From Streptomyces sp. NBC_00414 (GTDB lineage: Bacteria > Actinomycetota > Actinomycetes > Streptomycetales > Streptomycetaceae): 64,000 nt of DNA. The translations under genes and the position numbers were made by a program. The notes under the pieces were generated by a model that saw only the letters and a program-made list of their open reading frames with translations, was not told the origin of the DNA and made no database searches. The DNA is taken from NCBI RefSeq assembly GCF_036038375.1, contig NZ_CP107935.1, forward strand, positions 8,680,001-8,744,000, read 5' to 3'. Of this stretch, positions 8,119 through 16,526 are shown one piece after another; positions within the stretch are counted from its first letter, which is position 1; each line of letters opens with the position of its first letter.

Positions 8119-9323
8119 CCGACACCGCGAACACGGGCAGGCCCGTCGACGCCGCCGAACTGCGCCGCCGCACCCAGGAGTTGCTGGCCGCGCACCCGGT
8201 CGCCGACACCGGCCGGGCGGACTTCCTCAAGGCCCGCTTCGACGCCGGACTCGCCTGGGTGCACTACCCCGAGGGCCTCGGCGGCCTCGGCGCGCCGCGC
8301 TCCCTCCAGGCCGTCGTGGACACCGAGTTGGAGGCCGCGGGCGCCCCCGACAACGACCCGCGGCGCATCGGCATCGGCCTCGGCATGGCCGCCCCCACGA
8401 TCCTCCGCTACGGCACCGAGGAGCAGAAGCGCGGCTTCCTCCGGCCCCTGTGGGTCGGCGAGGAGGTCTGGTGCCAGCTCTTCAGCGAGCCGGGCGCGGG
8501 CTCCGACCTGGCGGCGCTGGGCACACGCGCCGTCAGGGACGGCGACAGCTGGGTGGTCAACGGCCAGAAGGTGTGGACGTCCAGCGCCCACCTCGCCCGC
8601 TGGGCCATCCTCATCGCCCGCACCGACCCGGACGCGCCCAAGCACCGCGGCATCACGTACTTCGTCTGCGACATGACCGACCCCGGCGTCGAGGTGCGGC
8701 CACTGCGCCAGATCACCGGGGAGGCCGAGTTCAACGAGGTGTTCCTCACCGACGTCCGCATCCCCGACGCACACCGCCTCGGCGAGGTCGGCGACGGTTG
8801 GCGGGTCGCGCAGACCACCCTCATGAACGAGCGGGTCTCCATCGGCGGCATGCGCATCCCCCGCGAGGGCGGGATGATCGGCCCCGTCTCGAAGACCTGG
8901 CGCGAGCGCCCCGACCTGCGCACCCACGACCTGCACCAGCGCCTGCTGAAGCTGTGGGTCGAGGCCGAGGTCGCGCGGCTCACCGGTGAACGCCTGCGCC
9001 AGCAGATGGTCGCGGGACAACCGGGCCCCGAGGGCTCCGGCATGAAACTCGCGTTCGCCCGCCTCAACCAGGAGATCAGCGGCCTGGAGGTCGAACTCCT
9101 CGGCGAGGAAGGCCTGTTGTACGAGGACTGGACGATGCGCCGCCCCGAGATGGTCGACTTCACCGGCCGGGACGCCGGCTACCGCTATCTCCGCTCCAAG
9201 GGCAACAGCATCGAGGGCGGGACCAGCGAGGTCCTGCTGAACATCGTCGCCGAACGCGTGCTGGGACTGCCCTCCGAGCCGCGCACCGACAAGGACGTCG
9301 CCTGGAAGGACCTCGCCCGATGA
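8115..9323 (+). CDS. Acyl-CoA dehydrogenase family protein (first subunit)
   Basis: A 402-residue FAD-dependent acyl-CoA dehydrogenase. The flavin/substrate motif WCQLFSEPGAGSDLAAL and VNGQKVWTSSAHLARW are in the middle domain; the C-terminal helical domain ends with SKGNSIEGGTSEVLLNIVAERVLGLP, typical of this group. Starts and stops overlap by four bases on both sides (8115 and 9320), so it is translated with its neighbours. The pairing of two different ACAD genes resembles heteromeric FadE pairs described in actinobacterial sterol and branched-acyl metabolism; a heterotetramer with the next gene is an inference. Confidence 0.9.
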   Translation: MTDTANTGRPVDAAELRRRTQELLAAHPVADTGRADFLKARFDAGLAWVHYPEGLGGLGAPRSLQAVVDTELEAAGAPDNDPRRIGIGLGMAAPTILRYGTEEQKRGFLRPLWVGEEVWCQLFSEPGAGSDLAALGTRAVRDGDSWVVNGQKVWTSSAHLARWAILIARTDPDAPKHRGITYFVCDMTDPGVEVRPLRQITGEAEFNEVFLTDVRIPDAHRLGEVGDGWRVAQTTLMNERVSIGGMRIPREGGMIGPVSKTWRERPDLRTHDLHQRLLKLWVEAEVARLTGERLRQQMVAGQPGPEGSGMKLAFARLNQEISGLEVELLGEEGLLYEDWTMRRPEMVDFTGRDAGYRYLRSKGNSIEGGTSEVLLNIVAERVLGLPSEPRTDKDVAWKDLAR

Positions 9324-10414
9324 CCACGCAGAGCGCACAGCCCGACCTGCTGTACTCGGAGGAGGAAGAGGCGCTGCGCGCCGCCGTCCGTGACCTGCTC
9401 GCCGACCACTGCGACGCGGCCGGCGTGATCGCCCGCACGGAGTCGGACGCGCCGCACGACCGCGAGGCGTGGAAGGCGCTCGCCGAGGGCATGGGCCTCG
9501 CGGGCCTGCTGGTGCCCGAGGTGCTCGGCGGCCAGGGTGCCACGCACCGCGAAGCCGCCGTCGTCCTGGAGGAGCTGGGCCGCTCGGTCGCTCCCGTCCC
9601 CTATCTGACGAGCGCGGTCGTCGCCACCGAGGCACTGCTCGCGTGCGACGCCGACGACCTCCTCTCCGAGCTGGCGTCCGGACGCCGTATCGCCGCCCTC
9701 GCCGTCGCGCTGAACATCGCTCCGGGCGCCGCCCACAAGGCCGTACGGATCGAAGACGGCCTGCTGCACGGCGAGTTGACCGGCATCGCGGACGCCGCTG
9801 TCGCCGATGTGCTGCTCGTGCCCGCCGAGGACGGTGGCCTGTACGCGGTCGAAGCGGACGCCGTGACCATCACCGCGCAGGTGTCCCTGGACCTGACCCG
9901 GCCGGTCGCGAAGGTCGTCCTCGACGGGGCGTCCGCCCGCCGCGTCGGCGACGCCGAACCCGCCGTACGCCGCGCCCTGCGGGCCGGAGCCGGGCTCCTC
10001 GCCTCCGAGCAACTCGGCCTCGCCGATTGGTCGTTGACGGAGACGGTGCGCTATCTGAAGGAGCGCAAGCAGTTCAACCGCCCGGTCGGCGGCTTCCAGG
10101 CGCTGAAGCACCGGCTCGCCCAGCTGTGGCTGGAGACCGTCCACGCGCGCGCCGCGGCACGCAACGCGGCCGACGCCCTGGCCACCGGGAGCCCGGACGC
10201 GGACGTGGCGGTGGCCCTCGCCCAGGCGTACGCGGCGCCCGTCGCCGTCCACGCCGCCGAGGAGGCCCTCCAGTTGCACGCCGGCATCGGCATGACCTGG
10301 GAGCATCCGGTGCACCTCCACCTGAAGAGGGCCAAGGCCGACTCGATCGCGTACGGCACGGCGGGCAGCCACCGGGAGGCACTGGCCGCACTGGTGGACC
10401 TCCAGGCTCCCTGA
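9320..10414 (+). CDS. Acyl-CoA dehydrogenase family protein (second, divergent subunit)
   Basis: A 364-residue acyl-CoA dehydrogenase-like protein, shorter and more divergent than its partner. The C-terminal half contains ERKQFNRPVGGFQALKHRLA and LHAGIGMTWEHPVHLHLKRA, both conserved in the subunit type that pairs with a full-length ACAD. The middle domain is degenerate, lacking a clear EPGAGSD motif, which fits a non-catalytic or half-site subunit. ATG at 9320 lies in an ATGA overlap. It is the last gene before a strong hairpin terminator at 10472. Confidence 0.88.
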   Translation: MTTQSAQPDLLYSEEEEALRAAVRDLLADHCDAAGVIARTESDAPHDREAWKALAEGMGLAGLLVPEVLGGQGATHREAAVVLEELGRSVAPVPYLTSAVVATEALLACDADDLLSELASGRRIAALAVALNIAPGAAHKAVRIEDGLLHGELTGIADAAVADVLLVPAEDGGLYAVEADAVTITAQVSLDLTRPVAKVVLDGASARRVGDAEPAVRRALRAGAGLLASEQLGLADWSLTETVRYLKERKQFNRPVGGFQALKHRLAQLWLETVHARAAARNAADALATGSPDADVAVALAQAYAAPVAVHAAEEALQLHAGIGMTWEHPVHLHLKRAKADSIAYGTAGSHREALAALVDLQAP

Positions 10415-10471
10415 CCCCTCACACCCGGCTCGCCGCTCGCCGGCTCACGACTCACCGGCACGCAGCGCACG

Positions 10472-10514
10472 AAGGCCCGCTTCTGCCCCCTGGGGGACGG
10501 GAGCGGGCCTTTTC
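10472..10514 (+). terminator. Rho-independent terminator after the acyl-CoA dehydrogenase operon
   Basis: AAGGCCCGCT (10472-10481) pairs with AGCGGGCCTT (10502-10511), followed by TTT. It lies 58 bp after the last operon stop. Nothing else was recognised in 10415-10673 apart from the leader of the next gene. Confidence 0.8.
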
Positions 10515-10673
10515 GCGTGTACGTGGCCCGATGAAGTGAACGCACAGCGGCAGTCCGGCCAACTCCCCGCACGGCTCTGCTCCTTGGGCATGTCCACGCC
10601 TCATACTCTCCCCAGTCCCGACTTCGCCGGCCGGGGCGCCACGGCGCCGTACGGCACTCCCAGGGAGGCAGAC

Positions 10674-11540
10674 ATGGCCCTCACCACCCGTCGCAGAGCC
10701 CTCACCACCCTCGCCGCCGGACTGGCGGGCAGCATCGCCCTGCCCGCGTACGCACAGGCGGGCGAGGACAGGCACCGTCCGCGCCCCCTGTGGCGTGCCC
10801 ACGCCCACAACGACTATCTCCATCCCCGGCCCCTCCTCGACGCGCTCGACCACCGCTTCGGCAGCGTCGAGGCCGACATCTACCTCGTCGACGGTCAACT
10901 CCTCGTCGCCCACGACCCGGTGGAACTCGACCCGGCCCGCACCCTCGAATCCCTCTACCTGAACCCCCTCGCCGCCCGGGTGAAGGCCAACCGCGGCTCG
11001 GTGTACCGGGGATACCGCAAGCCGCTCCAGCTGCTGATCGACATCAAGACCGAGGGATCGTCGACGTACCTCGAACTGGACCGCCGACTGCGCCGCTACC
11101 GGCACCTGTTCACCACGTACGCCCATGGCCGTGTCCTGCCCGGCGCGGTGACGGCCGTGGTCTCCGGCGACCGTGCGGCCAGGGTGCCCATGGAGGCCCA
11201 GACCGTGCGGCGCGCCTTCTACGACGGCCGGCTCCTCGACCTGCTGGCCCCCGTCCCGGCCCCGGCCTCCTTCATCCCGCTGATCAGCGACAACTGGACG
11301 CTCAACTTCACCTGGCAGGGCGTCGGCGCGTTCCCCGAGGCCGAGCGGCAGAAGCTGCGGGGGATCATCCTGGCCGCGCACTCCCGTGGACAGAAGGTCC
11401 GCTTCTGGGCCACCCCTGACCTGGCGGGCCCCGCCCGTGACGCGGTCTGGAGCGAACTCCTCGCCGCGGACGCCGACTACCTCAACACCGACGACCTCGC
11501 GGGCCTGGAGGCCTTCCTGGACGCCGACCGGCGGGCGTAG
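10674..11540 (+). CDS. Exported PI-PLC / glycerophosphodiester phosphodiesterase-like protein
   Basis: A 288-residue exported protein with a twin-arginine-like signal (TTRRRALTTLAAGLAG) and probable cleavage after AYA. The mature part has the TIM-barrel phosphodiesterase signature: HAHNDYLH, VEADIYLVDGQLLVAHDP (metal/catalytic acids and His) and LLIDIKTEG, closing with RFWATPD and NTDDLAGL. This combination is found in PI-specific phospholipase C / GDPD superfamily proteins; the lipid head group is not predictable. The ATG at 10674 is taken, with AGGGAGG six bases upstream, rather than an ATG 46 codons earlier that has no ribosome site and would bury the signal. Confidence 0.82.
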   Translation: MALTTRRRALTTLAAGLAGSIALPAYAQAGEDRHRPRPLWRAHAHNDYLHPRPLLDALDHRFGSVEADIYLVDGQLLVAHDPVELDPARTLESLYLNPLAARVKANRGSVYRGYRKPLQLLIDIKTEGSSTYLELDRRLRRYRHLFTTYAHGRVLPGAVTAVVSGDRAARVPMEAQTVRRAFYDGRLLDLLAPVPAPASFIPLISDNWTLNFTWQGVGAFPEAERQKLRGIILAAHSRGQKVRFWATPDLAGPARDAVWSELLAADADYLNTDDLAGLEAFLDADRRA

Positions 11541-11626
11541 CGCGGCGGCGGGACCGGCCCGGTGCCGTCACACGCAGTCAACACACGTTCGGCGGACACG
11601 TCAGCCGCACGGACGAACCCCCCACT

Positions 11627-11662
11627 ACGCCACACTTGCGGCCGAAAGCCGCGGTGTGGCGT
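11627..11662 (+). promoter_or_regulatory. 5' leader hairpin abutting the Shine-Dalgarno of the small membrane protein gene
   Basis: ACGCCACAC (11627-11635) pairs with GTGTGGCGT (11654-11662), and inside it GCGGC pairs with GCCGC around a CGAAA loop. The stem ends three bases before GGAGGAGG, the ribosome site of the 11680 gene. It could be the terminator of the upstream gene or control translation. Confidence 0.5.
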
Positions 11663-11679
11663 GGCGGAGGAGGTTGACG

Positions 11680-11874
11680 GTGGCTGTTTCCATCTCTGTG
11701 GTGCTACTGCTCGTGATTCTGACGGTGGTCTTCCTGCGCAACGGCGCGCTGAAGCTCTCGCACGCGGTGGTCTGCGTCCTGCTCGGCTTCTATCTGGCGA
11801 GCACCAGCATGGCGCCGACCATCCACAACGGGGTCACGGCGACCACCGACATCGTCAGCAGCCTCAGGCCCTGA
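11680..11874 (+). CDS. Small membrane protein, unknown function
   Basis: A 64-residue protein starting at GTG 11680, with GGAGGAGG seven bases before. It has two hydrophobic helices: about 4-20 (SISVVLLLVILTVVFL) and about 28-45 (HAVVCVLLGFYLASTS), then a polar tail (MAPTIHNGVTATTDIVSSLRP). Comparable short two-helix proteins recur in Streptomyces genomes, but I know no function. It converges with the glycosidase gene, leaving only 21 bp between the two stop codons. Confidence 0.7.
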   Translation: MAVSISVVLLLVILTVVFLRNGALKLSHAVVCVLLGFYLASTSMAPTIHNGVTATTDIVSSLRP

Positions 11875-11895
11875 CAGCCTCAGGTCCGAAGAGTC

Positions 11896-13140
11896 TCAGG
11901 CTCTGGAGAACACGCCGATCCCGTTGGGCACCGGGCGTTCGGCCCCGCCGCTGGGGTGGTTGCGTACGGTGGCGGTGGTCGACCCGGGTTCCCGGGCGGC
12001 CAGCGTGGTGGACCCGCCGCCGTCCAGGCTGAACGCGTCCACCGCACCCAACTGCTCCATGGCGTCGGCGACTTCCGCGATGGTGAGACCACTGCGGAAC
12101 TCCGGCGCCCCGTCGAGCGCCAGCAGCAGCAGCCGGTTGCCGCCGTCGGAGATGCCCGCCGCGGTCCGTACCGCCGCCGTCACGGTGTCGAGCCCCGCGA
12201 GCGGCTGCCCGCCCCGCAGGACCGGATACCCACCGATCGCGAAGCGGTACGGGGTTTTCGACGCGGCCGCCACCAGCCGGTGCCGGACCACGACCCGCTC
12301 GCCCACGGACAGCTTCCGCAGTTGCTGGGCCCCTGCCTCCCGGCCGACCAGAAGTGTGGTGTCCGAAGCGATGGTTCCGCTGCCGGGGGTGTCGGCCGAT
12401 GACACGACGCGGCCGTCCTGGACCGTCACCTCGTAGGTGTCCGTGCTGCAGGGCGCGGCCCGGTCGGTGTCCGTCCCGCAGGTGGCCCGCACCCGGGAGA
12501 CCTGACCCCAGTCCGAGGTGAACGCTCCGACGGAGTTCACGGGCAGCGCGTACTGGTTGAGGCCGCCGAGCGGAAGCCTGGCCCCGGTGGTCTGCACCGA
12601 GCCGTCGAGGGCCAGGCTGTCGAGCCGGGCCCGGTGGTCCGTGCCCACGCCGAGGACGTCCTCGGTGCTCGTGCCGGGCGGCAGGGCCGGGCCGAAGCGC
12701 TGGCCGTTCGGGACGGCCGCCTTGAAGGTGTGACCGCCCGCGACGGCCGGGCCGACGGACGCGCCGGTCGCCTCGACGCCCGGGTGCTGGGTCTCGGTGA
12801 TGTTGAAGAAGTCCCCGTTGACGCCCGCCACGGCACCCTGGGCGTCGGTCAGCCGGGAGACCGTCGCCCGGGCCGCCACCACGCCCGGGTGGAGCAGGTC
12901 GACGCTCACCTTGGGGTTGCCGAGGTCGACGCTGAGTACGTGTGCGTGCGCCACACCCTTGGCGGCCGGGATGTCGAACTCCGTGTAGCGAACGCCGGGC
13001 GCGATCCGGCTGAAGACCGGCGCGCCGCCGGTCGGCACACCACTGGCCGGTGCTGCCCCGACGAGGGCGGCACCGGCCAGCGCGCTCCATGCGGCGAAGA
13101 CCGTCAGTGCGGTTCTGAGTCGTCCGGTGCGTAGTGTCAC
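11896..13140 (-). CDS. Exported phosphodiester glycosidase family protein (NAGPA/DUF2233 domain)
   Basis: A 414-residue secreted protein. An N-terminal signal (RTALTVFAAWSALAGAALVGAAPAS) is followed by a NAGPA-type domain; hallmarks are AGVNGDFFNI near 105-115 and FSLDGGGSTTLA near 370-385, which in the family form the active site for removing N-acetylglucosamine from phosphodiesters. The start is GTG at 13140 with GGAGAGAG upstream; no earlier start preserves the signal. In Streptomyces such proteins are usually annotated as cell-wall or exopolymer hydrolases; the substrate here is unknown. Confidence 0.85.
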   Translation of the reverse strand: MTLRTGRLRTALTVFAAWSALAGAALVGAAPASGVPTGGAPVFSRIAPGVRYTEFDIPAAKGVAHAHVLSVDLGNPKVSVDLLHPGVVAARATVSRLTDAQGAVAGVNGDFFNITETQHPGVEATGASVGPAVAGGHTFKAAVPNGQRFGPALPPGTSTEDVLGVGTDHRARLDSLALDGSVQTTGARLPLGGLNQYALPVNSVGAFTSDWGQVSRVRATCGTDTDRAAPCSTDTYEVTVQDGRVVSSADTPGSGTIASDTTLLVGREAGAQQLRKLSVGERVVVRHRLVAAASKTPYRFAIGGYPVLRGGQPLAGLDTVTAAVRTAAGISDGGNRLLLLALDGAPEFRSGLTIAEVADAMEQLGAVDAFSLDGGGSTTLAAREPGSTTATVRNHPSGGAERPVPNGIGVFSRA

Positions 13141-13222
13141 GGTGCCCCTGCTCTCTCCGCTGTCTCCTCAAATGGCCCAGGACACGGGGGAGTTCACCAC
13201 AGAGTGGGTGCCTTGACGATGA

Positions 13223-13588
13223 CTACGTGCCGACGAGGCGTGAACGCGTCAGGAAACGTACCCCTTCGGGTGCCTCCAGGGAGAAGCCGCTGCCTCTGCC
13301 CGGTACGACGTCCACGATCAGTCTGGTGTGGCTCCACACCTCGTGTTGGCTCCGGGACATCCAGAACGTGACCGGCTCCTCGACCCCCTCGACGGCCAGC
13401 GAGGCGAGCAGGACGTCGGAGTCGCCTGTCCTGAACTCGCCCTCCGGGTAGCACATGGGCGCGCTGCCGTCGCAGCAGCCGCCGGACTGATGGAACATCA
13501 GCGGGCCGTGGGCGGCTCTCAGTTTGCGCAGCAGCTCGGCTGCGGCGGGTGTCAGCTCGACGGTGGGGGCGGGGTCGGTTCTGGTCAC
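13223..13588 (-). CDS. DUF779 domain-containing protein
   Basis: A 121-residue cytosolic protein with the family's conserved cysteine cluster, HQSGGCCDGSAPMCYPEGEF (about 33-52), and FWMSRSQHEVWSHTRLIVDVV. DUF779 proteins are commonly encoded beside aldehyde or alcohol dehydrogenases; here no such gene is adjacent, the closest being the SSADH about 10 kb away. Start is GTG at 13588. Three clustered cysteines suggest metal binding, which is an inference. It is separated from the TauE gene upstream by a strong hairpin, so it is probably transcribed separately. Confidence 0.85.
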   Translation of the reverse strand: MTRTDPAPTVELTPAAAELLRKLRAAHGPLMFHQSGGCCDGSAPMCYPEGEFRTGDSDVLLASLAVEGVEEPVTFWMSRSQHEVWSHTRLIVDVVPGRGSGFSLEAPEGVRFLTRSRLVGT

Positions 13589-13644
13589 CGGGCATCACTC
13601 CTCACGGGACTCTACCGAGGGGGGCGGGTGGGCGTACAGAAGTT

Positions 13645-13696
13645 CGTCCGCGGCCCGGTGGGAACTGCGCGGCCCGCCCCCATCGGGCCGCGGACG
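13645..13696 (-). terminator. Hairpin terminator between the TauE and DUF779 genes
   Basis: CGTCCGCGGCCCG (13645-13657) and CGGGCCGCGGACG (13684-13696) form a 13-bp perfect stem with a 26-base loop, directly after the TauE stop. No U-tract follows on the minus strand. Confidence 0.6.
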
Positions 13697-13700
13697 AGCC

Positions 13701-14417
13701 TCAAACAGCCTGTTGCACCACCAGAACCGTCGCCCCGGCGACAGCCACCGCCATCGCCGCGGCCCGCGTACGCCGTACGTTCAGGTGACGGCCGAGCGGC
13801 CGGGCGAGCAGCACGCCGACCAGCGCCGCGGGCGCGAGCAGCGCGGTGCGCCGCAGGGAGTGCGCACCGACCGCGCCGGCCACCGTCAGCGCGCCCAGGC
13901 TCATCAGCGAGCCGACGAGGAAGAACGCGCTCATCGTGGCGCGCAACCGCGCTCCGCTCAGCCGCTGCCACACCATGGCCATGGGCGGGCCGCCGATGGA
14001 CGTCGCGGTGCCCATCAGTCCCGACGCCATGCCCGCCAGCAGCACCGACGAACGCCGTTCCCGGGGCACGTAGCCGGCGATGCTCAGCACGACTCCGGCG
14101 AGCACCACCGCGGCGATGAACAGGGTGAGAAACCGGGCGGGCAGCAGTGCCACGAGCAACGCGCCCGCCAGCACCCCCGGCACCCGTCCGACCAGCGCCC
14201 AGCCGCAGCCGCGCAGGTCCGCCCCGTGCCGTTCGCGCACCACGACCGTCGCCGTCACCCCGGTGGCGAGCAGGAGGACCACCGTCGGGGCCAGGGACGG
14301 GTCGACGAGGGCGAAGACCGGCGCCGCGATCATGCCGAGGCCGAAGCCGATGGAGACCTGCAGCAGCGCGCCGATGCCGACCGTGAGGGAGAGCAGGGCG
14401 AACTCCGCCCCGCTCAT
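13701..14417 (-). CDS. TauE/SafE family sulfite/organosulfur exporter-like membrane protein
   Basis: A 238-residue integral membrane protein with about seven or eight hydrophobic helices. Family signatures are QVSIGFGLGMIAAPVFAL in the first repeat and GTATSIGGPPMAMVWQ in the second. The ATG at 14415-14417 (MSGAEFALL) is preferred; three in-frame GTG/GTC-led units upstream form a 15-bp tandem repeat encoding VGLSG, so longer starts to GTG 14468 are possible. It follows the ABC-transporter ATPase gene by 41 bp on the same strand and could be its distal cistron. Transport of a sulfonate or other anion is inferred only from the family. Confidence 0.82.
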   Translation of the reverse strand: MSGAEFALLSLTVGIGALLQVSIGFGLGMIAAPVFALVDPSLAPTVVLLLATGVTATVVVRERHGADLRGCGWALVGRVPGVLAGALLVALLPARFLTLFIAAVVLAGVVLSIAGYVPRERRSSVLLAGMASGLMGTATSIGGPPMAMVWQRLSGARLRATMSAFFLVGSLMSLGALTVAGAVGAHSLRRTALLAPAALVGVLLARPLGRHLNVRRTRAAAMAVAVAGATVLVVQQAV

Positions 14418-14468
14418 GCCCACCCCGCTCAGGCCCACCCCACTGAGGCCGACCCCGCTCAGGCCCAC
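14409..14468. repeat. 15-bp tandem repeat at the start of the TauE gene
   Basis: Four 15-bp units (minus-strand consensus GTGGGCCTGAGCGGG) begin just inside the end of the ATPase gene and run into the TauE start region. Each unit encodes VGLSG, the last reading VGMSG with the chosen ATG. Copy-number change would keep frame. Confidence 0.8.
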
Positions 14469-15511
14469 GCGGACTCTGCCTCCAGCGGGAAGTGGCACAG
14501 CGCCGAGTGGGAGGCCGCCGCCCCCTGCGTCTCCCGTACGAACAGCGGTGGTTCCTCGGTGGCGCACAGGTCCTCGGCATGCGGGCACCGGGTGCGGAAG
14601 CGGCAGCCGGACGGGATGTCGAAGGGGGAGGGGATCTCGCCCTTCAGCTGGATCTCCCGGTCGCCGGTGGCGCCGGAGGCGTCCAGGACCGGCGCGGCCG
14701 ACATCAGGGCCGAGGTGTACGGGTGCTGAGGGCGCTCGAAGACGTCCTCGGTGGCGCCGTGTTCGATGACCTTGCCCAGGTACATCACGGTCACCCGGTC
14801 GGCGATGTACCGCACCACGGACAGGTCGTGGGAGATGAACACGTAGGCGACGCCGAGGCGTTCCCGCAGCTCCGACAGGACGTTCAGGACCTGGGCCTGG
14901 ACCGACAGGTCCAGGGCGGACACCGGCTCGTCGCAGACGATGAGATCGGGGTCCAGGGCCAGCGCACGGGCGATGCCGATGCGCTGGCGCTGTCCGCCGG
15001 AGAACTCGTCGGGGTAGCGGTGGGCGTCGCTGTCGCGCAGCCCGACCAGGGAGAGGAGTTCGCGGACGCGCTTCTCCCGGGCCTTCGCGTCCGGTACGAC
15101 GTCCCGGTGGGTGCGCCAGGGCTCGCCGATCAGGTCGGCGGCCGACATCCGGGCGTTGAGCGAGGCGAAGGGGTCCTGGAAGACCATCTGGACGCGGCGG
15201 CGCCAGGCCAGCAGGTCCTTGCCGCGCAGGGCGAAGGGGTCGGTGCCGTCGAACCGTACGGTGCCCGCGTCGGGGCGTTCCAGGCCGAGCAGCACCCGGG
15301 CGAGGGTGGACTTCCCGCAGCCCGACTCGCCGACGAGCCCCAGGGTCTCGCCCCGGCCGAGCTGGATGTCCACCCCGTCCAGGGCGGTCAGCCGGCGGCG
15401 GCCGTGGCCGAAGGTCTTGGTGACGCCCCGGACCTCCAGCAGGGGCGGGGACCCCTCCGGTCCGTCGGGGCGGTGTCCTTCGACGGCGGTGGTGGCGCTG
15501 CTCTCAGACAC
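14459..15511 (-). CDS. Peptide/nickel-type ABC transporter ATP-binding protein (DppF/OppF-like)
   Basis: A 350-residue ABC ATPase. Walker A GESGCGKST, signature SGGQRQRIGIARAL, Walker B LIVCDEPVSALD and the switch His in ISHDLSVV are all present. The C-terminal extension contains SGCRFRTRCPHAEDLC, the cysteine-rich tail of oligopeptide/dipeptide importer ATPases. GTG start at 15511 overlaps the end of the companion ATPase gene by eight bases. It is the last of five genes in the importer operon. Confidence 0.92.
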   Translation of the reverse strand: MSESSATTAVEGHRPDGPEGSPPLLEVRGVTKTFGHGRRRLTALDGVDIQLGRGETLGLVGESGCGKSTLARVLLGLERPDAGTVRFDGTDPFALRGKDLLAWRRRVQMVFQDPFASLNARMSAADLIGEPWRTHRDVVPDAKAREKRVRELLSLVGLRDSDAHRYPDEFSGGQRQRIGIARALALDPDLIVCDEPVSALDLSVQAQVLNVLSELRERLGVAYVFISHDLSVVRYIADRVTVMYLGKVIEHGATEDVFERPQHPYTSALMSAAPVLDASGATGDREIQLKGEIPSPFDIPSGCRFRTRCPHAEDLCATEEPPLFVRETQGAAASHSALCHFPLEAESAWA

Positions 15512-16526
15512 GGGCGAGCTCCTCGGAGAAATGGCAGGCGGCCGAGCGTCCGTCGCCCGACGCGCGCAGGGTCGGCCGTTCCTGGACGCAGCGCTCGCGC
15601 ACCAGCGGGCAGCGGTCCTGGAAGACGCATCCGCTCGGCACCGCGCTCAGTTCGGGCGGGCTGCCGGGCACGGCGGGCAGCGGGCGTCCGCGCACGGCGT
15701 GTTCAGGAACCGAGTCGAGCAGCCCCCGGGTGTAGGGGTGGCGGGGGGCGGCGAAGACATCGCGCACCGGCCCGTTCTCGACGACGGTGCCCGCGTACAT
15801 GACGACCACGTCGTCCGCCCGCTGGGCGACCACGGCCAGGTCGTGGGTGATCAGGACGAGGGCCATGTCCCGCTCGTCCTGGAGGTCCCGCAGCAGCCGC
15901 ATGATCTGCGCCTGCACGGTCACGTCGAGGGCGGTGGTGGGTTCGTCGGCGATGAGCACGTCGGGGTCGAGGGCGACGGCCATCGCGATCAGCAGCCGCT
16001 GCCGCATGCCGCCGGAGAACTGGTGCGGGTAGGAGCGGGCCCGCTGCCGCGGCTCGGGGATGCCCACCCGGGTCATCAGCTCGATCGCCTTCTCGTGCGC
16101 CTGGCGCCGGGAGAGCCCGCGGTGGATGCGGAACGGCTCACCGATCTGCCGGCCCACCGGCTGTACCGGGTTGAGGGCGGTCAGCGCGTCCTGGAAGACG
16201 ATGGACAGCACGGGCCCGGCGAGTTTCCGGCGCTCCGCCGGGCTCATCCGCAGGGTGTCGCTGCCCCTGACCCGGACGGCACCGCCGGTCACCTCGGCCG
16301 CGGGGTCCAGCAGCCCCACGACCGACAGCGCGGTCATCGACTTGCCGCAGCCCGACTCGCCGAGGAGGGCGAGGGTCCGGCCCCGACGGACGCTGAAACT
16401 GACGCCGTCGACGGCGCGTACCCGCCCTGCGGGTGTACTCAGGTCGACGCACAGCCCCTCGACGTCGAGGGCGGGGCTGTCGGAGGTGTCGGCGGTGGGC
16501 GGTGAGGGCACGGCGGTGGTCGTCAC
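15504..16526 (-). CDS. Peptide/nickel-type ABC transporter ATP-binding protein (DppD/OppD-like)
   Basis: A 340-residue ABC ATPase paired with the DppF-like protein. Walker A GESGCGKSM, signature FSGGMRQRLLIAMAVAL, Walker B VLIADEPTTALD, H-loop ITHDLAVV and the C-terminal SGCVFQDRCPLVRERC cysteine motif are visible. The GTG at 16526 overlaps the permease stop (GTGA), consistent with translational coupling. Together the two ATPases energise the permease pair encoded upstream. Confidence 0.92.
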   Translation of the reverse strand: MTTTAVPSPPTADTSDSPALDVEGLCVDLSTPAGRVRAVDGVSFSVRRGRTLALLGESGCGKSMTALSVVGLLDPAAEVTGGAVRVRGSDTLRMSPAERRKLAGPVLSIVFQDALTALNPVQPVGRQIGEPFRIHRGLSRRQAHEKAIELMTRVGIPEPRQRARSYPHQFSGGMRQRLLIAMAVALDPDVLIADEPTTALDVTVQAQIMRLLRDLQDERDMALVLITHDLAVVAQRADDVVVMYAGTVVENGPVRDVFAAPRHPYTRGLLDSVPEHAVRGRPLPAVPGSPPELSAVPSGCVFQDRCPLVRERCVQERPTLRASGDGRSAACHFSEELARV

